Source: an uncultured Clostridia bacterium
GTDB lineage: Bacteria > Bacillota > Clostridia > Oscillospirales > UBA644
Direction: 5' to 3'
NCBI GenBank assembly: GCA_948443805.1
Contig: CAOJUB010000001.1
Location: 124,001-188,000, forward strand
Length of the DNA: 64,000 nt
Positions 1-8,345 of the stretch are shown one piece after another (positions within the stretch are counted from its first letter, which is position 1; the number at the start of each line of letters is the position of its first letter). The translations under genes and the position numbers were made by a program. Under the pieces are notes generated by a model that ran no database searches, had not been told where the DNA came from, and was given only the letters and a program-made list of their open reading frames with translations.

Positions 1-2403
1 ACAACCTGTCAGAAATGTATCCGTACGCCGGATATTGACAATGTCGGAAAAACGGCGCGGCACGGTACGTTTTTTGAAATGCTCGGGAATTTTTCTTTCG
101 GCGATTATTTCAAAAAAGAGGTGATTCCCTGGGCGTGGGAATTCTGCACCGAGGTTATGCAGCTGCCGAAGGAAAGGCTGTATGTTACGGTATATCTGGA
201 CGATGACGAGGCGTACGATATCTGGAAAAACGATATCGGCGTTGACCCTTCCCATATTTCAAGAATGGGAAAGGAAGATAATTTCTGGGAACACGGACAG
301 GGTCCCTGCGGCCCCTGTTCGGAGATTTATTTTGACCGGGGCGAAGAAAAAGGCTGCGGCCGTCCGGATTGTAGGGTGGGTTGCGAGTGCGACCGGTATG
401 TAGAATTCTGGAATCTTGTCTTTACCCAGTTTGACAATGACGGCAAGGGGAATTATACTAAGCTGGATCACTGCAATATCGATACCGGCATGGGGCTGGA
501 GCGCCTTGCCTGCATTATGCAGCAGGTGGATTCTCTGTTTGATGTCGATACAATTAAAAATATTACGGCGGAAATCTCGGCGCTTTCGGGGAAAAAATAC
601 GGGCAGTCTCATGAGACCGATGTGTCTCTCCGTGTGGTTACCGACCATATCCGGAGCACGGTGTTTATGGTCGGAGACGGGATTCTTCCTTCCAATGAAG
701 GGCGCGGATATGTTCTTCGGCGTCTTTTGCGCCGTGCGGCGCGTCACGGGAAGCTGCTGGGGATAACCGCAGAGCATTTTCTCTGCGATCTGGCAGAAGT
801 GGTTATCCGGGAAAGCGGCGGCGCTTATCCGGAACTTCAGGAGAAAAAAGAATATATCAAAACGATCATCGAACAGGAGGAGAACCGGTTTAATCAGACG
901 ATCGACAGCGGCCTTGTCATTCTTTCCGAAATGATGGATCAGGCAAAAAAAGCGGGAGAAACAAAAATCTCCGGCAGCGATGCTTTCCGGTTATATGATA
1001 CGTTTGGTTTTCCGCTGGATCTGACGCTTGAAATTTTACGGGAAAACGGGCTGGAAACCGATGAAAACGCGTTTCACGAGTGTATGCAGGAGCAAAAGAC
1101 CCGGGCAAGAAATGCCCGTCAGGCTTCAGATTCTTCTGCCTGGAAGGGCGATGAGGCGGTGGCCGGTCTTCCGAAAACGGTTTTTGAGGGCTATATGGCT
1201 CTTGAGGGTTCAGGTACGGTTCTCCGGGTAATCGGTGGGGAAAATACCACGGTGATAACCGATAAAACAGTATTTTACGGCGAAAGCGGCGGACAGGCCG
1301 GCGATTGCGGAACCCTGATTGCCGATGGGGTGGAGTACCGCGTGACCGGCTGCAAAAAGAAAAACGGCGTTTTTCTGCATATTATTGCAGGGGAGGCTGA
1401 TATTTCGGAAGGCTGCGAGGTTTTTCTGAAGGTTTGCCGTGACTGCCGGGAAGCAACCATGCGGAATCATTCTTCCGCCCATCTTTTGCAGGCTGCGCTG
1501 AAAAAAGTTCTTGGCGGACATATTGCGCAGGCCGGCTCGTATGTGGATCGGGAGCGGATGCGATTTGACTTTTCGCATTTTGCACCGCTGACCGAAGACG
1601 AACTGAAAACAGTGGAAGACGAAGTGAATCGGGCTGTTTTTGCGGGACTTCCGGTTGTTTCTGAGGAAATGCCGCTGGAAGAGGCGAAAAACACCGGCGC
1701 GACGGCGCTCTTCGGTGAAAAATACGGCGATACCGTGCGGGTGGTTTCCATGGGAGATTTCTCGGTCGAATTCTGCGGCGGGACGCATGTGGAAAATACC
1801 GCCGGAATCGGGTTATTCAAGATTGTCTCTGAGACCGGCGTTGCTGCCGGCGTCAGAAGAATTGAAGCCGTGACCGGTGAAAACATGCTGGCGCTTTTCC
1901 GTGAAAAGGAAGCGCTTCTTAAAACGGTCTGCGGAATTCTGAAAACACCTGAAAAAGAAGCCGCTGCTCGGGCGGAATCGCTGACTGCTGAATTGAAGCA
2001 GGCTTATAAGAGCATTGCTGAGTTGAATGAAAAAATGTCGGCTTCCCAGATCGACGCGATTCTGGGACAGCAAAAGAAAATCGGCGCGCTGACCTTTATC
2101 TGCGGTCAGATTGACGCAAAAACAGATATTCTGCGCGGTCTTTGCGATAAAATCAAGGCGGAAAATCCTTTGGCTGTCGCCGTTTTGTTCGGCGTTTCGG
2201 ACGGGAAGGTTGCGATTGCCGCTTCTTGCGGAAAAGAGGCGGTTTCCGCCGGTGCGAATGCGGGCATGATCGTGAAAAAAGCGGCCGGCGTTTGTCTTGG
2301 CGGCGGCGGCGGACGTCCCGATAGCGCAACCGCGGGCGGAAAAGACGCAACGAAGATTCCGGAAGCCATGGCGGCAGCGGAAGACTTGATAAAAAATCTT
2401 TAA
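1..2403 (+). CDS. alaS: Alanine--tRNA ligase (5' end outside window)
   Basis: Charges tRNA-Ala with alanine in the cytoplasm and hydrolyses mischarged Ser/Gly-tRNA-Ala. The frame is open from base 1, and the first codons already encode family sequence (QKCIRTPDIDNVGKTARH), so the ATG at 79 is internal and about 65 N-terminal residues lie upstream. The 800 visible residues contain the end of the class II catalytic domain, the editing domain with its zinc ligands (NHSSAH near in-window residue 490 and CGGTH near 592) and the C-terminal DHHA1 domain (GGGGGRPD). No frameshift or missing editing residue is seen. The hinT-like gene follows after 19 bp, probably in the same transcript. Confidence 0.97.
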   Translation, partial: TTCQKCIRTPDIDNVGKTARHGTFFEMLGNFSFGDYFKKEVIPWAWEFCTEVMQLPKERLYVTVYLDDDEAYDIWKNDIGVDPSHISRMGKEDNFWEHGQGPCGPCSEIYFDRGEEKGCGRPDCRVGCECDRYVEFWNLVFTQFDNDGKGNYTKLDHCNIDTGMGLERLACIMQQVDSLFDVDTIKNITAEISALSGKKYGQSHETDVSLRVVTDHIRSTVFMVGDGILPSNEGRGYVLRRLLRRAARHGKLLGITAEHFLCDLAEVVIRESGGAYPELQEKKEYIKTIIEQEENRFNQTIDSGLVILSEMMDQAKKAGETKISGSDAFRLYDTFGFPLDLTLEILRENGLETDENAFHECMQEQKTRARNARQASDSSAWKGDEAVAGLPKTVFEGYMALEGSGTVLRVIGGENTTVITDKTVFYGESGGQAGDCGTLIADGVEYRVTGCKKKNGVFLHIIAGEADISEGCEVFLKVCRDCREATMRNHSSAHLLQAALKKVLGGHIAQAGSYVDRERMRFDFSHFAPLTEDELKTVEDEVNRAVFAGLPVVSEEMPLEEAKNTGATALFGEKYGDTVRVVSMGDFSVEFCGGTHVENTAGIGLFKIVSETGVAAGVRRIEAVTGENMLALFREKEALLKTVCGILKTPEKEAAARAESLTAELKQAYKSIAELNEKMSASQIDAILGQQKKIGALTFICGQIDAKTDILRGLCDKIKAENPLAVAVLFGVSDGKVAIAASCGKEAVSAGANAGMIVKKAAGVCLGGGGGRPDSATAGGKDATKIPEAMAAAEDLIKNL

Positions 2404-2422
2404 AAAGAAAGGGCGGAACAGA

Positions 2423-2770
2423 ATGGCCGATTGTTTATTCTGCCGGATTGCCGCAGGAGAAATCCCCTCTCAGAAGGTGTATGAGGACGATCAGGTTCTC
2501 GCTTTCCGGGATATTGCGCCGCAGGCGCCGGTTCATGTGATTGTAATACCGAAAAAACATGTTATGTCATCGATGAATGATTATGACGCCCGACAGGGCG
2601 AGGTGATTGCCGCGGTTTTTTCAGCCATCCGCAAGATCGCCGAAAGCGAGGGAATTGCGGAAAGCGGCTACCGTATTGTTAACAATTGCGGGGACGACGC
2701 CGCGCAGACGGTGAAACATCTGCATTTTCATCTTTTGGGCGGAAAATTCCTCGGCGAAAATATTTGCTGA
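2423..2770 (+). CDS. hinT: HIT family protein (HinT-like purine nucleoside phosphoramidase)
   Basis: Small cytoplasmic nucleotide-binding protein of the histidine triad superfamily. The 115 residues start with the characteristic CLFCRI (C4, C7) and end with the triad HLHFHLLGG, in which the middle histidine is the nucleophile. Length and motifs are typical of bacterial HinT, which hydrolyses AMP-lysine or aminoacyl-adenylates. That activity would fit its place 19 bp behind alaS, but this link is inference. The start is supported by AAAGAAAGGGCGG upstream. It is probably cotranscribed with alaS. Confidence 0.93.
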   Translation: MADCLFCRIAAGEIPSQKVYEDDQVLAFRDIAPQAPVHVIVIPKKHVMSSMNDYDARQGEVIAAVFSAIRKIAESEGIAESGYRIVNNCGDDAAQTVKHLHFHLLGGKFLGENIC

Positions 2771-2849
2771 ACCGTTTGTCCGATTCGGGTCTCTGTCGGA
2801 AACAATTGTTGAGGGAGACCGGTAAATTCAAGAAAAAGAAGGGATTTTC

Positions 2850-3671
2850 ATGGGAGAATGTACGCATAATTGCAGCGCCTGCGGGGAGAGCTGCGCAAAA
2901 AAAGAACCGGAAAGTTTGATAGAAAGCATTAATCCTTACAGCAGCGCAAAGAAAGTTATCGGGGTCGTCAGCGGCAAAGGCGGCGTGGGAAAATCCCTCG
3001 TTACGTCGCTGCTGGCTGTTTTGGCCCGCAGAAAGGGGCTTTCTACCGCAATTCTCGACGGCGATATCACCGGTCCGTCGATCCCGAAGATTTTCGGCGT
3101 CAATGAGCGGGCAAAGGCCGATGATCTGGGGCTGCTTCCGGCAGAAACAAAAACTGGAATTAAAATCATGTCTCTGAATCTGCTGGTGGAATCCGAAGAC
3201 GTGCCGGTTATCTGGCGCGGACCGGTGATTGCCGGCACGGTAAAACAGTTCTGGACCGACGTTGTCTGGGGCGATCTTGACTGTATGTTTATTGATATGC
3301 CGCCGGGAACGGGCGATGTCCCGCTGACGGTGTTTCAGTCAATCCCTGTCGATGGGATTATTGTGGTGACTTCGCCGCAGGAACTGGTGTCCATGATTGT
3401 TTCCAAAGCGCTGAGTATGGCGCAGAAAATGGATATCCCGGTTTACGGCCTGGTTGAAAATATGAGTTATCTGAAGTGTCCGGACTGCGGAAAGGAAATA
3501 AGCGTTTTCGGGGAAAGCCATATCCAGGCTGTTGCGGAGAAATATGATGTTCCGCTGCTTGGCCGGATTCCGATTGATCCGAAACTCGCCGTCGCCTGCG
3601 ACCGGGGCGGACTGGAACTTTTCGATGGGGATTGGCTGGATTTTGCCGTTGACCGGATTCTCGGAGACTGA
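2850..3671 (+). CDS. Mrp/NBP35 family ATP-binding protein (Fe-S cluster carrier)
   Basis: Cytosolic P-loop ATPase of the Mrp/ApbC family, which carries and transfers iron-sulfur clusters. The deviant Walker A motif GKGGVGKS lies near residue 45, the DMPPGTGD motif near residue 151, and the central pair CPDC near residue 210, which bridges a [4Fe-4S] cluster between two subunits. Length (273 residues) is usual for the short form without a DUF59 domain. The N-terminus carries four closely spaced cysteines (C4, C8, C11, C15), reminiscent of the N-terminal cluster site of Nbp35 but with different spacing. It sits 79 bp after the HIT gene and 35 bp before the HD protein. Confidence 0.93.
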   Translation: MGECTHNCSACGESCAKKEPESLIESINPYSSAKKVIGVVSGKGGVGKSLVTSLLAVLARRKGLSTAILDGDITGPSIPKIFGVNERAKADDLGLLPAETKTGIKIMSLNLLVESEDVPVIWRGPVIAGTVKQFWTDVVWGDLDCMFIDMPPGTGDVPLTVFQSIPVDGIIVVTSPQELVSMIVSKALSMAQKMDIPVYGLVENMSYLKCPDCGKEISVFGESHIQAVAEKYDVPLLGRIPIDPKLAVACDRGGLELFDGDWLDFAVDRILGD

Positions 3672-3706
3672 ATAAAAATGGAACCCATTGGGAAAGGAGA
3701 ACGGCG

Positions 3707-5389
3707 ATGTACGAGAAGCAAACGGTAGACGCCTTTCTGCATCGGATTGATTGTTTTGTTTCCGATCTGCTAAAAGATTGCCGTCCTTCAAAGTCAGGCG
3801 ATAAGGTGATTCATGACCCGATCTGGGGGTCAGTGGTTTATCATGCATGGGAAATCCAGCTGATCGATACGCCGCTGTTGCAGCGCCTTCGCGGGATTTC
3901 CCAGCTCGGCATGGCGAGTTTGACCTACCCGGCTGCGCGCCATTCCCGTTATGAACATTCGCTCGGAACCGTAGCTATCGCTTCCCGCATGGCTGAAAAA
4001 TTGCTGAACGAAAAGGCTTTTTCCGGCCTTTCGTATCAGCCGGGCGAAGAGGTTCTTTATCTTGTTCGGCTGGCTGCGCTTTTGCATGACGTCGGCCATT
4101 GCGCGTATTCTCATCTTTCCGAAACGGTATATGGAAATTTGCCGGAGTTCCTTCAGCTTCAGGCCTATTTACGCGCGTGTTACGGGGCGGATTTTTCAGC
4201 GAAACCGCACGAGATATTTTCTTATCTGATTCTGACTTCCAACGCCTTCTACCGTTTTTTTTCCGAATGGATCGATTATCCGAAAAAAGAAGAGACCGAT
4301 TGCCGGGAATTGCTGCTGTCCGCAGCAAAAATGGTGGTCGGGGTGGATAATTTTCTTTCTGTCGGCGGGAAAACCTACCGTCTCTCATTTCTGACAGATA
4401 TTCTGAACGGTGATTTTGACGCCGATAAGCTTGATTATACGCAGCGGGACAGCTATACGGCGGGTATTGCCATGACCTATGGCGTAGAGCGGTTTTTAAT
4501 GAAACTTGTCGTAATGAAAAAAGAAACCGACGGCTATACCGATATCCGGCTTGCCATGCGCGGGGATTCTATGGTGACGGTGGAGGAACTGTTGTTTAAC
4601 CGCAGCGTGCTGTATCATTATATGTACCGTCATAAAAAAGTCCTTGCTACCGAAGCGGTGATCCGGGATATTTTTTATTCGCTTCTGGAACTTGGCGAAG
4701 TGCGGCATCCCTGTGATTTCCTTCGGCTTTCGGATAATGATATTGAACATTTTCTTTCTTCCGACCGGGTGCCGTTTCCTGCGCTTGCTCCCGATAGAAC
4801 CCTTCGCCGTTTTTCGAACATGCTGAAAAAAAGAGACCTTCCGAAAGCCTGCTTGATTGTGGGAAAGAATAATCTCCGGCTGAAAAAACGGGAGGATACC
4901 TTGCTGGATCGGTTGCTTTTGACGGCCGAAAGTCTCCCGAAGGATGACCGGGAAGAAAAACTGGTTTCTGAATTCGAAGAAATCTGCGGTGATTATATCC
5001 CGGAGGTGCTTCTTTCTTCCCGCGTGCAGAATCTTTGCCGGCGGATCAGCCGGCTTCCCTATTCCGGTTATATGGAACTCCGCCGCTGTTTTTACGGTAT
5101 TCTGTGTGAAGAATATCAGAAAGCCGGCAGAACCGTGGATTTTGACCTGTTTGATTTGCATATCTCCCTGATGCCGTTTTCTGAAAGCCGGGTTCGTTTT
5201 CCGCTTTGCGATGCGAACGGCGAGACCTATTCTTCCGATCTTTCGTATGTCCGCCGCTGGATTCGTTCTTTCTCCTGGGATAAATGGAAGGGGCTTTTCT
5301 ATGCCGCCGATCATATCGACCGCCGGATTGCCGGCAAGGCTGCAGCACAGTTTTTTTCGGCGCTTGCGCCCGATCTGGAAATCGTCTGA
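3707..5389 (+). CDS. HD domain phosphohydrolase (dNTPase-like)
   Basis: Cytosolic metal-dependent phosphohydrolase of the HD superfamily, related to deoxynucleoside triphosphate triphosphohydrolases and YdhJ/SAMHD1-like proteins. The 560 residues contain HDPIWG near the N-terminus, then RLRGISQLG, SRYEHSLGT, the metal site LLHDVGHCAYSH and the later DFDADKLDYTQRD, which together give the H...HD...D set. The substrate cannot be read from sequence; a dNTP is the usual guess. GGAAAGGAG lies 8 bp before the ATG. It is the last gene of the alaS run, and foreign-looking sequence follows. Confidence 0.88.
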   Translation: MYEKQTVDAFLHRIDCFVSDLLKDCRPSKSGDKVIHDPIWGSVVYHAWEIQLIDTPLLQRLRGISQLGMASLTYPAARHSRYEHSLGTVAIASRMAEKLLNEKAFSGLSYQPGEEVLYLVRLAALLHDVGHCAYSHLSETVYGNLPEFLQLQAYLRACYGADFSAKPHEIFSYLILTSNAFYRFFSEWIDYPKKEETDCRELLLSAAKMVVGVDNFLSVGGKTYRLSFLTDILNGDFDADKLDYTQRDSYTAGIAMTYGVERFLMKLVVMKKETDGYTDIRLAMRGDSMVTVEELLFNRSVLYHYMYRHKKVLATEAVIRDIFYSLLELGEVRHPCDFLRLSDNDIEHFLSSDRVPFPALAPDRTLRRFSNMLKKRDLPKACLIVGKNNLRLKKREDTLLDRLLLTAESLPKDDREEKLVSEFEEICGDYIPEVLLSSRVQNLCRRISRLPYSGYMELRRCFYGILCEEYQKAGRTVDFDLFDLHISLMPFSESRVRFPLCDANGETYSSDLSYVRRWIRSFSWDKWKGLFYAADHIDRRIAGKAAAQFFSALAPDLEIV

Positions 5390-5449
5390 AACGATGGAAA
5401 CAGCAGAAAAAACGTGAAAGCCGGTTGCTGTTGAAGGCAGAAACGGTGA

Positions 5450-5495
5450 AATGTAATGTATAAAGGGTGGTTTCACCAGACCACTACATTACATT
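5450..5495. repeat. Long inverted repeat at the left edge of the accessory island
   Basis: An 11-bp perfect arm AATGTAATGTA (5450-5460) pairs with TACATTACATT (5485-5495), and an inner GTGGT (5467-5471) pairs with ACCAC (5480-5484). No T-tract follows on either strand, so it does not look like an intrinsic terminator. It separates the HD gene from sequence of different composition and may be the end of an inserted element. Confidence 0.5.
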
Positions 5496-5736
5496 GACTG
5501 AGGTTTATTTGTGGCAAAATGACACAGACTGGAGAGCGGTGATCGACCAGCAGGAGAACCTGGGTGCCGTCAGCCACCAACAAGCTGCGCCGGGTATCTC
5601 TACCGGGGCATTGCTTGCTGCTACTGTCAATACCTGTAAAAGAGGGTTGAAAGCCGTCTGCAATGGTGGCATACTTGACTCGTGTTAATTTGACAATTCG
5701 GGATTTGCCAAACCGATACAATGTGGAGAACAGTTT
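5496..5736. other. Intergenic stretch with a possible mobile-element remnant
   Basis: The 5390-5736 gap has no recognisable full-length gene. An open frame of 73 codons (GTG-type start at 5467, stop at 5688) runs across it and its translation ends TCKRGLKAVCNGG. I do not recognise it with confidence, but its composition resembles fragments left by conjugative elements. TTGACA at 5690 and TACAAT at 5717 lie ahead of the GNAT gene, but their 21-bp spacing is poor for a promoter. Confidence 0.3.
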
Positions 5737-6504
5737 ATGACGAATCGTGAAATGATGGAAATTGCCATAAGGCAGTCCGCAGAGGATATGGGGTGTCGAG
5801 AGGAAGATTTTAAGACAAATCGAAATGTTGTTTTTCCCTTAAAATTAGGGAAGAACGCCCGCAAATATTTGAAGAAGCCGATCACCTGCAACTTTGTTTC
5901 CTATGGAAACAATATCGCGGCAGCTTCCATACCTGAAACCTTGGAAATAGTGTCCGAGTATATAGGAAAGTTTGAATTTTATCACTGCTTTGAAGCACCA
6001 AATATGCACTGGCTGAATGAACGTCTATTCGAGAAAGGACATAAAATATGCTTTATGGCAGAATACTATTTGCCTGATATAAGCAGGATACAAGTTCTTT
6101 CTTGTGCCTATAAAACACGCATATTGGAGCAAGAAGATTTTGGTGATTTGTATTTGCCGGAATGGAGCAATGCACTTTGCAAAGATCGTAAGCATTTGGA
6201 TGTACTAGGCATTGGCGCATACGATGGACATACATTGGTTGGATTAGCCGCCTGTTCTGCGGATTGCAAAGATATGTGGCAGATTGGTGTGGATGTTCTG
6301 CCGGAATACAGACAACAAGGAATTGCCTCCGTACTGACAAGTACGCTTACAAAAGAAATAATAAGCAGGGACAAAGTACCATTTTATTGTACGGCATGGT
6401 CCAATATCCGGTCAGTCAGAAACGCCATTAAAAGCGGCTTTGTTCCGGCATGGGTAGAAATGACAGCAAAGCCCATAAATATTGTTGACGAAATGAATCT
6501 ATGA
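5737..6504 (+). CDS. GNAT family N-acetyltransferase
   Basis: Acetyl-CoA-dependent acetyltransferase; substrate unknown. The 255 residues have an N-terminal region (1-125) that I do not recognise and a C-terminal GNAT fold. Motif A is clear in VLPEYRQQGIASVLTSTL (Q/R-x-x-G-x-A/G), followed by the usual W-S-N...A...SGF segment. GTGGAGAAC upstream supports the ATG. The codons are AT-richer than those of the neighbours (AAA, ATA, TTT and TTG are common), and inverted repeats flank it on both sides, which suggests acquisition by transfer. Confidence 0.85.
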   Translation: MTNREMMEIAIRQSAEDMGCREEDFKTNRNVVFPLKLGKNARKYLKKPITCNFVSYGNNIAAASIPETLEIVSEYIGKFEFYHCFEAPNMHWLNERLFEKGHKICFMAEYYLPDISRIQVLSCAYKTRILEQEDFGDLYLPEWSNALCKDRKHLDVLGIGAYDGHTLVGLAACSADCKDMWQIGVDVLPEYRQQGIASVLTSTLTKEIISRDKVPFYCTAWSNIRSVRNAIKSGFVPAWVEMTAKPINIVDEMNL

Positions 6505-6517
6505 GTTTGTGTTTAAC

Positions 6518-6550
6518 GGGGGGATTTCATCTTTATGGTGAAATCCCCCC
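6518..6550. repeat. Perfect 12-bp inverted repeat after the GNAT gene
   Basis: GGGGGGATTTCA (6518-6529) and TGAAATCCCCCC (6539-6550) form a perfect 12-bp stem with a 9-base loop. It lies 13 bp after the stop codon and has no T-tract behind it. It may still terminate or stabilise the transcript, or mark the right edge of the island. Confidence 0.7.
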
Positions 6551-6655
6551 TTGACAAATGTTCTCTTGCTACAGTATGTTGTTTTTATCGTTCCGTAAAG
6601 CGGAAAGACGGATGCTATCTTGAATCCAGGGATTATTTTTGAGAATAAAAAAGAA

Positions 6656-6690
6656 AAACCGACAGACTTTTTTCTGTCGGTTTCATTTTT
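6656..6690. terminator. Bidirectional intrinsic terminator
   Basis: AAACCGACAGA (6656-6666) pairs with TCTGTCGGTTT (6673-6683) around a T-rich loop. An A-run lies to the left and a T-run to the right, so it can work on both strands. On the minus strand it ends the AEC transporter transcript. Confidence 0.85.
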
Positions 6691-6743
6691 TGTGTGGCGA
6701 TTGCCGATCGGTTTTTTGACGTTTGCGTTCTTTATTGTTGTGA

Positions 6744-7667
6744 TTATAGAAACAGCATCATCAGCGGAACGGTGGCAACGCAGAGCAGGGTGCCCAGCAG
6801 GACAACCCTTGCCGCCTGTTTCTGCCCCTGGCCAAGAAGTTCTGCAAAATTGAGGACAACGCTTGCCGTTGGACAGCAGAAGATAATAAACAGGGTTTGC
6901 TTCATGGGTTGTTCCATCGGAAGAACCGTTACGACTGCGAGGCAGAGAAGCGGTACCAGAAGTTGCTTGACGGCAACAGTGATATATTGCAGCGGATCGT
7001 TAATCAGGGTTTTGGGTTTGGTTGTCGCCAGCCGCATACCGATAATCAACATACAGAGCGGCGTTGTCATCTTTCCGAGCAGTTCCACCGATGAACCGAG
7101 CATGCCCGGCAGGTCGGTGTTGGTAAAATACAGGGGCAGGGCGATCGGCAGGGAAAGGGTGGTCGGGTTCAGCAATATTTTTTTCAGGCTGATATAACTT
7201 TTGTCTCCGGTGATAATTGCCGACCCTGCCGTCCAGCCGAGCAGATTCATCGTTACGGCAAAAACGGCCGAAAGCATCACCGCGTCGGGATAGTCGGGGA
7301 GAAGGGCTTCCAGAAGCGGAACCCCCATAAACGCACAGTTTCCGAAACAGACCGCCAGATTGGCAATCCGGTATCTGACATCGTCTTTTTTCTTCCGGAA
7401 AAGGAGGAAAAAAGCGCCCAGCACCGCGGTTTGCAGCAACAGTGCAGTCAGTGTGAAAATTCCCAGACTTCCGAGTTTATCAGGGTGAAAATCCGGTTTG
7501 GTAAAGGTATAAATACTCAGGCAGGGAGATGCGATATACATAAGAAACCAAGCAAAAGCCTGAATGGCATCGGGTTTGATTGCTTTTGCCCGGACGGCGA
7601 TATAACCCGGCACGGCGTAAAGTAGCATGGTCAAAACTGCGGTCAGGGCAATAAAAAAATTGGACAT
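6744..7667 (-). CDS. AEC family transporter (auxin efflux carrier-like)
   Basis: Integral membrane permease of the auxin efflux carrier family. In bacteria these proteins export or exchange small organic anions such as malate. The 307 residues are almost entirely hydrophobic, with about ten predicted membrane segments in two halves, and the family pattern NCAFMGVPLLEALL in the first half. It begins 15 bp after the lipoprotein gene and was probably cotranscribed with it. The substrate is not predictable. Confidence 0.85.
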   Translation of the reverse strand: MSNFFIALTAVLTMLLYAVPGYIAVRAKAIKPDAIQAFAWFLMYIASPCLSIYTFTKPDFHPDKLGSLGIFTLTALLLQTAVLGAFFLLFRKKKDDVRYRIANLAVCFGNCAFMGVPLLEALLPDYPDAVMLSAVFAVTMNLLGWTAGSAIITGDKSYISLKKILLNPTTLSLPIALPLYFTNTDLPGMLGSSVELLGKMTTPLCMLIIGMRLATTKPKTLINDPLQYITVAVKQLLVPLLCLAVVTVLPMEQPMKQTLFIIFCCPTASVVLNFAELLGQGQKQAARVVLLGTLLCVATVPLMMLFL

Positions 7668-7682
7668 GTCGGTTGGCTCCGT

Positions 7683-8252
7683 TTATTCTTCAGGCTTGTT
7701 TTCGGGTTCTGCTGGCATTGATTTGGTCAGTAGCTGGGAAGCTGTCAGCGTTCCTGCTTTTTCTTCTTTATAAATCAGGCGGAAAGGAAATGCCCCGTTG
7801 GCAATTTCTGTTTTTGCATAATAAAAGGATACGCTGTCGGGTTTCCCCGCGGTCTTTTCAAAGGTGATGCCGTCGTTTTCCGCAGTGACGACAAGCAGAT
7901 ATTCTCCCGCCGGTATTTCCCGGGTTTGCAGATACAGCCAGTCGCCGGCTTTGATTCCGGAAAAATTTGCTTGCGCTACCGGTTCTTCGGAAACCGAGGC
8001 CTCATACGAAACGTTGCAGGCATAAATTTTGAGCGATACCGAAGTCCCTCCTGCCGTGGCTTCTCCGGTCTTGATTTCAAAACCGCAAAAAGGAACGGTC
8101 GTGTTAATTTTTGCGGCAATCTGTTCCCCTCCGGTAACGGGGAAAGTAACTGCCGCTGCGTCTTCCGGATAAAGAGGAACGCCGCGGACAGCGGATGTGC
8201 AGGCGGAGACAAGAAAAAGAATGGCAAAGAGAAGGATGGGTAGTTTTTTCAT
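7683..8252 (-). CDS. Predicted lipoprotein of unknown function
   Basis: 189 residues with a classic lipoprotein signal peptide: MKK, a hydrophobic core, and the lipobox LVSAC, so C18 should be lipidated and the protein anchored outside the membrane. The rest is beta-rich, with no domain I recognise. It heads a two-gene minus-strand operon with the AEC transporter, so it could assist substrate binding or envelope function, but that is only inferred from position. It is divergent from the FAD oxidoreductase gene across 93 bp. Confidence 0.75.
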   Translation of the reverse strand: MKKLPILLFAILFLVSACTSAVRGVPLYPEDAAAVTFPVTGGEQIAAKINTTVPFCGFEIKTGEATAGGTSVSLKIYACNVSYEASVSEEPVAQANFSGIKAGDWLYLQTREIPAGEYLLVVTAENDGITFEKTAGKPDSVSFYYAKTEIANGAFPFRLIYKEEKAGTLTASQLLTKSMPAEPENKPEE

Positions 8253-8345
8253 AGTTGCTCAGGCCTTTCTGTTTATCATTGTTGATTAAAATAGTTTGGA
8301 TAGGGGGAAACTTTCATTATCTAATTTTAATTGGGAGGTATCGGT

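Noticed and set aside
4496-5476. 326-codon open frame antisense to the HD gene
   Set aside because: Also a shadow. The plus-strand HD motifs are intact.
8331-8345. TTG at 8331 as the start of the FAD oxidoreductase
   Set aside because: It overlaps the GGGAGGT ribosome site that serves the ATG at 8346.
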